DNA from: Pegea sp. RAD2-039
Taxonomy: Eukaryota; Chordata; Thaliacea; Salpida; Salpidae
Assembly (NCBI GenBank): GCA_034620365.1
Contig: JAQGEQ010000015.1
Coordinates: 62,001-126,000, forward strand
Reading direction: 5' to 3'
Length of the DNA: 64,000 nt
A model generated the notes under the pieces. That model was not told the origin of the DNA, searched no databases, and saw nothing but the letters and a program-made list of their open reading frames with translations. Positions 46,880-58,698 of the stretch are shown here, one piece after another; within the stretch, counting starts at the first letter, position 1, and each line of letters opens with the position of its first letter. The position numbers and the translations under genes were made by a program.

Positions 46880-49800
46880 TTTTCACGCTTGAGTAGTAAA
46901 GTTAATGTTGGTAATTCACATCAAGTATTTCTTGATGAAGTATCTTCGTCTCCTCACTTGGTGTCTGTATACTATTCATCTTTTTTCCGATCCTGTTTAC
47001 CCCTCTACTCAAATTTCTTTTTGTCTGCAACTGCTTTTTCACCTGCAATATGTTGGCCAGTCTTAGAACTTCAAGTTTTATTCTCATTGTCGGAGAAACC
47101 GACCACCCTGTGTTTGAAACTAGCCCCGGCGTTACTCGCTACAATCAATTTGACTTTGATGGATGACTGTTGTCTGCTCCCTTCTCTACTTCTTAGATTT
47201 ATGTTCTATCAAGCGTCTACATAATATAGAGGCATTCAGTTTGAAAATATCTGAAACATTTTGTTAATGAGGAAAGAACAATTATCAAGGTTATATCTAG
47301 GTTTTCAAAAAGATAGAATTGTTACTCAGCTAATTAAAAATGAAGCTCCAGTTGTTTTGAAAGATTATTTGCTTTAAATATGTTAATAAGTGTTTAGAAA
47401 ATTAATTATCAGAAATTGTTACTAATATAGTGAGGTAATGTGATTTTTCAAGAGTTGAGTTTTGTTGTTGTAGAGTTTATATTATGTTTGATTAATAGCC
47501 AGCCAAGTTTCTTTAAAAAGACTTAAAAATTACAACAAATATAGTAAAAATCTTAAGTTTGAAACTATTTAATTGATAGTATCAATTGTAGTTTTGATAC
47601 AATGCCATATACGAGCATATGATATCAGTAAATGTTTTCAAGATTTTAAGTTTCAAAAAATATCTCATCCAGAATTGTTATTACTAAAAACATTGCTGCG
47701 TTCATTGAAATGGATAAATATTTCTTCCATATTTACATTCAAATGTAATTTGAAGATATAAAACGCAAAATATTTTAAATCAATAACTAAAACTTGTTTT
47801 GAAAAATCGTTGATGAAATTTTAATACAATGCAAAAAAGTTTAAAAATTAAAGGACATCTCAACGTTGAATTCTGATACTTTTTTGTGGTAAAGTTATCA
47901 AAAAAGCTTTTTTTTTTACTTCAGCGAAAGTTTCGAAATTAATTTATTCTTTTCGATAATATTTTTAAAGTTTTTGTTTTCTAATTTTTTTTATCAACTA
48001 AATTAAAATCAGCTTAGCTTTCTGTTTCAAATACTTCAAAAGTTTTGTGGTAGTTAATAACAAAACTTAATTCTCAGAATTATTGTTTAATCAGCTGGTT
48101 AAATTTTTAGTCAAGATATTACAAAAATGTTTATAACCTGCGTTTTATTTTGGATTAGTTTTCAAAGATTATTTCAATTGTTTTCAGTAAATCAACAGAA
48201 ATTTTAACTTGCTAAACAACATTACTGTTCTATAAAATAGTTCAGTTCATACTTTTATTTGTTTAAGTTTTATTTTCTCAAGTAAATCAGCTAAAGTTGT
48301 TAATACTTACAGCTAGACTTTTGTCTCAACATTTGAAAACTTGTTAAGTATTTGATAATTTTTTAAATCTATGATTCAATGAAAAATAGATTTAGTTGAA
48401 TAAAGTTAAAAGGTAAAACAAAAATCAATAAACTTTTTGTTCTCAATAAGTTTACGGAATTGAAAGTGCATATAACAAAAAACCAATAATTCAAAAGAAG
48501 GTTGCTTTTTTGTCCAACGATATTTTACTACTTGTAATAAAAATTGTCTCATACAAAGACAAAACGCTTTTGAAAGTAGTGAAAAAAATGTAGCTGTAAA
48601 AACCGGTAGAATTGTCAATTTAATAGCATTACGATTACTAAATTTTACAGGTTAGATTGTACCAAGTTTGCTCTTCAACAATTTAGTTTATTAGTACTTT
48701 CATAAGTTTTTTCTAATGAGTTTATTTTGACACCAAAATAATAAATTGAAAAGGTTGAGAAAGTCATATAGTAAGGTTTACAGCTGTTCATCATTAATTG
48801 CATTCAGTTAACTAAATAATTAGAAATTTCTTATTGAAACAATTTTAAAATAATTTCAGTCGTTGTTGCCAAATAAACAAAAAACTTCCTTAATTAGTCA
48901 CAGACGCCTAGATATTCATTTCCTCTTTCAAACATATTAACTTAGGAAACTTTTGAAAGCCTTCAATTTGCGAAACAAGATGAAACTACCAGTTTGTCAA
49001 TTAATAATTTTTTATAATTGTAAAGAAATTGTTAAAGTTTATTTGTTTTATTGTTCAAGCAAAAATGGCGCTTTTTTATTTGTAACTGTTTGAATAAATT
49101 TTTATTTACAACTTTTGGTGAAATTTGTCTTAAGTTTTCATTCATTATGTTGTACTTTATTCATTATATTTTAATGCAAAACTAACTTTTTTAAATTTTG
49201 TAACCTTATTTTGACTTATAATTATATCGTGTACTTAGTATAATCAATCTGTATACACAAATAAGGCCATAAAAATTTATTTCAAACACTTTTATAGATA
49301 TTTTTATTCAATACACATAAAATTCTAATCTTTTTGTTTGTTCAGACTTGCATAATTAATTCAAGTCCTTATAAAACTTCATGATAAAGCAAAATGTATA
49401 TTAAAGATATTAGTTGAAAGATAACCTACATTAAGTATTGTGAGTATCTATTCTAGTGTGATACCTTTTGCTGTAGAAGACTGCATATAGAAATCATCAA
49501 GTCGCCAACAAACTCAACTTGGCTTACACTTTCATTAAGCTGAGTTAATTTTGAATTCAAAACTATTTGTTGAAATCTTAAAAATAGCTGAATTGAATAT
49601 TTTCTTAGCTACCTCCTTTTGTCATTCCAAAAAATTCAAATGCTTGAACAAACCTAACTATTAAAAAGTTTTTCTACTTCACCAGATCTTCCTAAGAATC
49701 TATTAAATCTTTTAAATTACTTATTAAAAAGTTTAAGTGTGTGAAAATTATATTCAACATAATTAGATTTATCAAATTTTTAGAAAGCCTCACTTTTTAA

Positions 49801-52485
49801 ATCTAATAGTGTACAGAAAGTATTTCCAATACATTTGCAAGCATAATTTGCTGAGTGTGTAGAAGTACGAAAAAATATTTTAAAAGCAACAAAAGCCAAC
49901 ATTATAGCTTATTTTTTATATAAAAAGTATTTGTAAGTAATTCTTAATCTCAATTTTGTTTGATTTGGTTTAGTTAAATGTACTCAAATGTACTTGAAAG
50001 GATAGTATTAAAAAATTAAAATTTAATTTTGTTACTCTAAGAATATGAAACAAATTATTCAGTTTTAATGAAAGAAACAGTAACAAAAAGTAAGTTTGTT
50101 AGAAACATAATTGAGAGATTTTTAAAGAAAATTTATAATTTTTATCAACAAAGATATGTTTTCTAATTTGTTTATTATTTCAGTTTTAAAGGAATCCAAA
50201 TTATAGTTTTTAATAGAACTTTATTATTTTCCTTCAGTCTATTGATATATGTAGTTTTATCTCAAATTTAAAAAACTTTTTCCAAAGTAACAGTTTTACA
50301 AGTATTTTTTCTTAAGTTATTTGGCGTTATTTTAATGAAAGCAAGCAGAACTATTTTTAAATAAACCATTTTCACTTGCTGTTTAGCTTACTTTAGTGTC
50401 ACAAGCAAAAATATTAATTTACATAAATTAAAAACAAAACTTTGATCTTTAACAGCTATTATAATTCATTTTCTGAGATTTGTATCTTTATTACCTTGTA
50501 GTATATAAAAGCTTTCTATGATGTAGAGCATGCTCAATTGAGAACTGATTTAGGTAATTGATCAAAAATAAAACATCTTATTGAAATAGAACGAAATGTA
50601 TAGTAGTGATTTTGTAAAATTTAAACAAAAGAAGGAAAATTATAATAGACTTTATATTAAAAAAGGGTCTTGTTTTATGACTTAATTAGAAGATTGACTT
50701 TAATACCTTTCTTATAGTTATTTTAGTTTCTTATTAAGATATAGTTGACTGTTGAGTTGTTGAAAATTAGATTAATAACCAGGGCGGAGACAGACTATAA
50801 ACTTAATTAAATAATTTGCAATTTATTTCAGTTGTTCGTTTTATAAGCATGTCAAAATTTTATCCAGAAAGATTTTAAAAAATTAATTCATTTCCTAATA
50901 AGTAATAGCTAATATTATGTATATTTCAACTGATTGTATTTTTCTATAGAACATATTTTTATTTCCACCATATTTTGCAATATACATATTTTTAAAACAG
51001 AATTTTCAATTTTTCAGCTTATCTTTTTCGCGAGCTTTTTTATAAATGGAGAAGTTGTTTTTCAGAGTAGTAACAAGCCATTTGGTGAATAACTAGCTTT
51101 GTTTGTTGTAAATTGCTTATCATAATATAATTTATTTGCTTAAACAAAAATTAGAATATTTTTTTTTCAATTTGATCGATAAAAGTTAATAAAAGTAGAG
51201 ATTTGATTTTTGATAAACTTTTTTGGTTGAAACTTGATATTCATTTTACACATCAGTTTGTTTTAGCTTTTCTATCTTTAAAATGTTTGTACAATATCTA
51301 TGAACAATGAAATATTTTATTGTTAAAACAATTTTTGAAATCAATAACTATTATAAAGTAGACGTGTTTAATTTAAACTTAGTTTTAGAATGATAATTTT
51401 TGGAAAATAACACGTTATTGATATTTCTGATTTATAATTACTGTAACTTTATTATTTGGTTGATAAATAGTTTAATTTTTACAGCTACAATAAATAAGCT
51501 TACATTTATTATTTAACCCTCAAAATATTTTAAGTTAATGTGCCAATATATTTTTAAAGAAAAAAGTATTTAAAGTATTTTAATTAACAACTATCATATA
51601 TGAACAATTTAAAACAGTTCAAATTGCTAGTCAATCTGATACTTGATCTAACCTTTTGTTCAAATGCTATCCAAGCGTAGCAAATTTATAAGCATTAATC
51701 TATTACGAAAAAAGTTTTTTTTTTTAATTTTGTTCAACGACCCAACATGAATTTAACTCTGAAGAGCAAATTGCAATAAAGTTTTTTTTTCATATAATTA
51801 CATTCACTCAATAAATAAACTGCTAATTAAAAAATAATACAAAAAAGGTTAGTAGGTATTTGCATTAAGTAATTAATCTATTAAAACTTGTCTAAATAAT
51901 TGTTAATTGAACAATGTAAAAATGAAACTTTATCTTTTTCTTATTTTTTTATAACTTTTTTTAGAAGTGCATCAAATACTTTAAGCTTTGTTTCACAAAG
52001 CAGTTGACTTGACAAAGCTCATAGCCACTATATAGAAAATTTGTCTATGTAGAAAACTTTTTTTAACTTTTTCTGCACTAACTTACAATAGAAGTCAGTG
52101 AAACTGATAAAGACATGTTGTCGATCATATTTGGCTTAAATTTGTTAAAAAAATGTAAATCTATTTTTATAAAGTAATTTGAGAGTATTTTCAATTTTGG
52201 CAGAGACAAAATGTAATATGATTAAAAGTATTATGCTTGTTTGGAGAATTAAGTAACAAAAAGCTAAAAATGAAAAATAAAAATAATTTTATTGATGATT
52301 TAGCGCTTATATAGCTTCTAAATACTAACAAACAATTTTGGTAAAAAATTTGATTCTAAAAATAGTTGATTTGTTTAAGAGTAATTTCAAAGTTATTTTA
52401 TAATATTTTAACATTTTTTGAAAAAAAAATTGTTTATTTACGAAGCAATCGGTCATTATATCGAGGAAAATTTTCTAACATATAA

Positions 52486-55400
52486 ATGCTAAACAGTGAC
52501 CTGTTACAACCGCCTGACCTGACTCTGATGGAAGTCGGGACCAGCTGTCCTACAGTTTTATCATCACGGCAACAGGCCACTGGATGGTACCAAAACCCAC
52601 ATCCTTCTCAACAAATGGCCCACTTAAATCAAACTCCATCATTTATGACGCCGTTTAACCCGCCTCCATCAATGATGGGAGGTCCAACCAACCATCAAGG
52701 AGCAAATGTGTATAGTTCCTACCCTTACCATCACCATACAAGTCCTCACCCTCAACCACATCAAGCCATCAATTCTTCAACTTCTTCAATGAACCATCTT
52801 CTTGGAGCTGGTCCGCATAGCTACCATTCTGCGCATCACATGACCTTTCCTACATCTGTAGTTCCTGAACCTCTTCCAGGGAGTCAATTTCCTCTGATGA
52901 TAAACATTGAAAGAAACGAAGGTGATTTACTAAAAGTTATGATTAAAAAGATCTTTTTTGTTAATGTTTAAGTTTCAGCAATTGTTTAAATACCTTTTGT
53001 TTAATGGCTATTATTTTTATAGATTCATAGTCACGTTTAAATTGGTCATAAACTAATTTCACAGTTCATTAAATTGACTTTCACTTTTCCCACGCTGTCA
53101 TTCACAGTAAGGTTTATACAGCAACGCTTAATTTCTTACGATAGGTGATAATTTTAACGATTTAGTAGCTATGAAAATTATACAGTTGGGTTAAGTTGAG
53201 TTCGTTCACCAACTCTGCTTCCATTCAATATTTTACTAAGCTGTTACTTCATAAAAATGTTTGTATTATTACTACAGCAATCAATTAATTTTATATATGG
53301 TGGCTATTGTATAATTTTATTATTAAAATAATTTTACAGTTTAGTATAATAAACTAAACATTTTTTAGCTTTCATAGTCAAAGTACTTACATACCAAGTA
53401 TTTTAAAGTGTAAAAAACTTGGCGTGTTTACAGACATTTTGTTATTTAGTAGTCATATTGGCTTTGAATTTTGGTATTATCATAAAACGGCTTGAAAATT
53501 TTGATTTTAAATCTTTTTTGTTTATAATTTCAAGCAAACTTTCTATGAGCTGATTTTAATGCTCTTAACTTGTGATAGAAAGTAGTTTTAAAATGAAATA
53601 TTAATTTACAATAATTCATATTTACTTTGAAAGTAATAAAATCGCCGCAAAAAGTTAACATGATGAAAATTGCTTGTTAACATCAAGTGAACATTGAAAA
53701 AAAAACAAATTAGAATATCGTAAAATAGTCGTAAAAACTGTAAAAATAAACAAAAATATTTTGTTTCTACAGTTTACAAAAGTACATGAGTTTAATAATG
53801 TAATGTTATGACAAAAATAGCTTTTACTGCTAAAAATTGGTTTAGTTTAAACTTAGTTTAAAGTTTCTTAAAATAAAAATTGTTGATATTTGAAATTGAG
53901 GTTTCAGACTTTTTATAAAACATACCCAGCCAGTAAAAGCGACTAAATTTAATACCAAAAACTTAATACTCCAAGCGGTAAATCAAAGTAAGAGAGAGGC
54001 GGTTTTATAGCTCCTGTTCTAGTCATTTAATCGCCTCCCCTTTTTATTTAAAAGCAGATGTTATAGACTGTTTGCACTTAAACATTTCGGTTGTATTTAA
54101 TCCAACGGCAACTAATCCAAATCGTTAAGTAACTTACATAGGACTGTAACAGGTGTATCTTACACGCTCATCTTTATTTTACGACTTTTTATCAGAACTT
54201 TGTGAAGAGAAGTGAATATTTGGTCAGTTGTGTAAGGTCATCAGTGGTCTGAGGTTCTATTGGACTAGGTTTTATTTTATTTGGAAATTTCCGGAGCTGT
54301 ATTTACCAAAAAAATATTCACAAGTTTTTGATAAAAAACAAAATTAAGATTCTTTAGTTTATAGATGAAAAAAATAAAAATATTTATTTTAAGAATATAC
54401 AGATAAAAACTACTAGATTAGAGAAATTTAAAAAAACTCTCAGTTTGTCAACAAAAAAATCTAAAGTCCTAATTGATAGCTACTGAAGTAATTCATTTTG
54501 TTTATATTTTGGGATAAGTCATCTATAAATGTTTTATTGAGATTAACTTAATATTTTGTGATGAAACCTACGCAAGCTGTAAGTTTTGATTTTTGCCGAA
54601 ATTTGAAACTAAGTTGTTTGTGTTTGAATAACTACTTATAACCAACTGTACAAAACAAAAACTCGATACTAATATATGCAAAATCTGAAAAGGCTTTGCA
54701 GATTCAATGCTTTAGTTTCTTACCAAGTCATTTTAAGATTTTCTAAAACCAAAACGCTAATTATTGCTATCTGAGAAGATTTGAAACTTTTTTATCTTAA
54801 TCAGTTTTCTAAATATGTTTCAAATTCTCTACAAACCTAACAAAAATGTAATTTTTTTTGACGTAGTTTCATAAATCAAGTATTAAGTAAAGATAATTTT
54901 TCCGATTTTGTTGATAAATCAACCATAAAACTGTTTTATACTTACTAAACCAAATTTTTCTGATTATCAAGCAGAAATTTTCTTTTGTGAATAAATAGTA
55001 ATTTTTTTTTATATATTCAATTAGTGACAAGTTAATAAACTAATTTGAATAAATAATAAAATTCTTTAAACATGGTTGCTACTTGAAAACTAAAAATCAA
55101 GAATCATTGTATAAAGGGTCATGAACTTTTTCATCTTCCTCTTTTAACAAACCTTTCTTGATTTTGTATCAAACTGTTTGCTTTTATTCAAACAATTCAA
55201 GTTTGATGATTGGTCTTCGGGGTTACTTTGCTTTTTAATATAAAACCGTTTAATATTTGTTTTGTTAAAAGGTATTCATGATCTAACTATTTAATAAACT
55301 TGCTTTAATATTCGTAAGATTTAAGATAAATGTTGAACCTAATCACTTTTTTACGTAAATGTAAAACCCTACAAACTTATTTAATAGTTTTTTTTTCATT

Positions 55401-58400
55401 CAAATAAAAATGTTTCAGTTTTCTGAGGTGTTTCTTCCAAAAAAATTTCATAAGAGTAAAAAAAAAGTTTATTTACTTAAATTCTATTTATTTCTAATAT
55501 ATTTTCATAACTTTCATACTGTAAATTACAGTTTTGCAGCTAAGCTCGTTTGTAATGTAAAAAGTAGAAAAAAATTGAAAACCTAAAAAGTATTTGAAAA
55601 CGCTACAATTGAGTGATATGAAAATTGTTAAACTAAATTGTCCAAACGTAGCAGTTAAGATAAATAAAAGCTTCTTGCTGAGAACAAGCAGAATTCAAGT
55701 GGAGATGAAAGCTTTTGACTATGAGAATAAATCAGTTATTAGCTTCCATATAATTCTTATGTTCAATTCACAAAGTCATCTATAAAATCATAATAGGAAG
55801 AGATGGTTTTGCGGGTCAACTTGTATATCAGGACAACACAGTCAGATCGTGTGTCAATATTTTAGCCTTCAAAAAGCAGAGATGGTAAAGAGTAAAGATT
55901 AAAGATAATACTAAGAGAATAACAAAACGAAATTTACAGAGAGAAGAATACAGAAAGACGCAAAGACTGAACAGTTAAAGTTTATTGGTAAGCCATTTCA
56001 GTAAGCATATGTGGTTTTGGATTGTACGCTCATCGTAAAACAACGTTTACTCTTCAATCAAATTTCTATTTACTTTACACAAGTTACAATTTTTGGGACT
56101 TATTTTCATATTTTTCCGACTATTCACAGATGACACGGTTTTGTGATTAAAAATGTAATTTAGCCATGAGAACTTTAAATTGTTTAACTATTTGACAGAC
56201 ATGGTGATGTAATTCAAACAGTTGTTTTTAGAAAGTACAAATTGTAAAAATATGATTAAAATTCTAGTTGTAGAGTACTTACTGCAGTTGTTATTCTTAG
56301 GTTAGATTAATATCAAATCACAATACAGCAACAAAATATGCCGATACTCCTAAATATTTTTCAGTTCACCAAATTTTTACTTGAGCACAAAAGTTTATGG
56401 CAACATTTAAAGAAAAGAGTTTCCTATTTCATAACTCAAAATTTTGTTTCGCTTGTCAGCTGATAATAATATTCTACCAAATGTTTTGATTATAAAATAT
56501 TTTTGTTTTCAAAACAGTAAAAATACTTTCATTAAAACGTCTCATTTTGACTTTGTCGGATACATAGTCTTGACTACTTTTCGCTAATATTTCTTTGTAT
56601 TAAACAATTCTAACTTTTTCAAAGGATTCACTTGTGACTCTGAACGAGTTTTATTATTTTTACTAGGACAAAAGCGGCAGTCACCGTCCTTAAGGTTTCC
56701 TCATAACAAGTTTAAGTATTTCAATTATTTTAAGTTAAATATTAAGTACTGTACAAGTTTGTACCTAAAATCTTACCAAATTCTTACCAAAAATGAGTAT
56801 TTATTTTCTACACATAAATAGTTAAAAATAATTGTAAATTATATCGCCTTTACCTACATTCATTTAGAAAATTTGGTTTTATAAGCTGTAAAAACTTCAA
56901 TTTTAACAGCTTTTGCTTTCTATCCAATTATTTTTGTTAAATTTGCACATTAGGAAAATAAGAGATGACGACAAAAATAGAATTTTTCAATAAAATACTT
57001 CAATAATTAGTTTGAAGAGAAGTTATTGATGGAAATACTATTTGGCGCGATTTCCAACTGGTTTTATTCTATAAAAATCTACTCTGTTTTTACAAAACTT
57101 TATGAAATTTTCTCTAGATATTAAAAACTTGTTGAATTTTCAGTGTCAATGCCTCATCATCACCACCAAATTTCTTCTAACTCAACAAACGGAACTGGAA
57201 GTGGTTCTCATTCTCGAAAAAAGCGTCAGCCCTATTCAAAAGGACAAATTTCAAGCCTAGAGAGGGAATATCGGGCAAATAACTTCATCACACGGCAAAA
57301 GCGTGAGCAGATAGCACGCGACTTAAAGTTAACTGACAGACAAGTGAAGATTTGGTTTCAAAATCGAAGAGTAAAAGATAAGAAGTTAAAGCAACGTGAA
57401 CAAAAGGACCTTCAGGTTTGGGAAAGAATATTTGAAGGATAATTTTGTATAATAATTTTACTTTAATTGATTTGTAATTATGACTTCATTTTTTTTTATA
57501 AAAACATTTTGTCAGTAAATGTTGATATAAAAACACTTTGGATTTTTATAACTCTACACCTTTTCATCCAGTTATAAGTTTATTAATATTTTCAACTCTA
57601 AGTGCTGATACCATTTATGTGATACAAGTTTAAATAAAAGTAACTCTGTTAATTAGCTTAAATGTTAGATATTTTAAATGTTTTAAAATTATGGGCGGTA
57701 CACTATTATAATTAGCTTTAGGAATAATGATATATAGGAATTATTTCCATTTGATTTATTCATTACTTAATTATTACAATAAAAGCGAAAGAAGGTGCCC
57801 CCCGCTAACACACATTCTCACAAATAATACCTATTAAGTTAGAAATGTAAAAAGTAAAAGATGCAACACATGACATTTCGGAAGTCCTCAAAGCATATAA
57901 CAGTGAACAATTATATAAAATGACAGTATTATTAAAGAAAGAATCACAATTTAAAAACAACAATGTTGGCAATGTTATAACGGTTCAACTTCTGCTTGAA
58001 CAACACGAGTGACTTCGACATGGCAATGTCTGATGGCAGCTGGTTCCAAGTACTAATTGTGCGGAATGAGAAAAAAATTGATCTTATTAATGTACTGCGT
58101 GATATGGGCTTATTAAGATGTAATGTGTGTTTCTTTTTATTTTTATATGAAAAAAACAAAGAAATATATTTTATAGAAACTTAGTATTGTAAAGAAAGTT
58201 CCAAACAATATTAGAATTTGTTCAGATATAGCAAAAGTTCTTTTGTCTATTAAATAACAGTGATTCTTCTAACTTTAAACCAGTATTAGTACCATAATAG
58301 CATCCTAATTGTCAAACATACTCTTTCATTATTTACAGATAAAATTGTTATTATTTTGTTCTTATTAGCACCAACAAAAGTTTGTAAAATGGTTGCTCAT

Positions 58401-58698
58401 AGGCCTAGTAAAAAAAACTAACTAAAACTTATGTAGTTTTTTTTCAACAAAAGTTTTTGCTATAGCACTTACGTTATTCAAAAACTGACTGTGTAATTAA
58501 AAGAAAATATAGTTGTTTGAATTCTAATTTATTATTTGTAATTAAAAGTTCTTGTTCTTAAAGTTACAGCAACAACATCATCATCACACCATCGCCCAAG
58601 GAATGAGTTCAGATCAAACTACTCGCTTGATCCGTGGGGACATGTCTTCAAGACGTCCGTGCCCAACACAAGTCTGGCAAATGGGCGCTACTCATTAG
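52486..58698 (+). CDS. Hox13: Posterior Hox homeodomain transcription factor, Hox13-like
   Basis: Three exons, 52486..52921, 57144..57415 and 58570..58698, join in frame into 278 residues. The N-terminal 145 residues are Pro/His/Ser-rich ([18 protein letters not shown]). The homeodomain spans about 169-228 with [20 protein letters not shown], Trp216, Gln218 and Asn219 at positions 48, 50 and 51. The segment RRVKDKK directly after the recognition helix is the hallmark of Hox13 (other posterior Hox have RRMK). The short tail ends in VWQMGATH. Intron 1 is 4.2 kb and holds a GAGGCG/CGCCTC inverted repeat (53996..54037). Intron 2 (1.15 kb) contains a retrotransposon fragment in antisense. The gene is transcribed away from Hox12, unlike the same-strand order in vertebrate clusters. 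ATG 52486 is chosen as the first Met of the open exon; an upstream non-coding exon is possible. Confidence 0.9.
57757..58130 (-). mobile_element. 3' end of a non-LTR retrotransposon (LINE), copy 2, in Hox13 intron 2
   Basis: This is the same element as at 120..505. Its minus-strand ORF (58159..57944) ends in [20 protein letters not shown] and then [19 protein letters not shown], with the Trp codon intact, so this copy is less decayed than copy 1. Only the last 70 or so codons plus a 3' UTR of under 200 bases remain, as expected of a 5'-truncated LINE insertion. The GC-rich word GGTGCCCCCCGCTAACACAC lies in the 3' UTR. It is inserted antisense to Hox13 and does not touch the exons. Confidence 0.75.

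Larger units (their letters stand above)
37553..52485. other. 14.9 kb spacer between divergent Hox12 and Hox13, presumed regulatory
   Basis: No convincing gene was found. Four perfect TGACGTCA palindromes and several E-boxes occur here, including CACGTG at 40268..40273 and a CACGTG in 40560..40580. The word ATAAGCAGCTGG appears twice (near 40063 and 43713). GC-richer patches at about 40080..40300, 43560..43770 and 46380..47230 stand out from the AT-rich background and are candidate enhancers. The last patch contains a 147-codon ORF (46781..47224) that is hydrophobic, lacks a family signature and is probably not a gene. As the shared upstream region of two posterior Hox genes, this is where tail or posterior enhancers would be expected. 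Confidence 0.5.

Noticed and set aside
46781-47224. 147-codon plus-strand ORF as a gene
   Set aside because: Hydrophobic low-information protein, no clear splice structure, several frames open together; kept only as an island worth checking.
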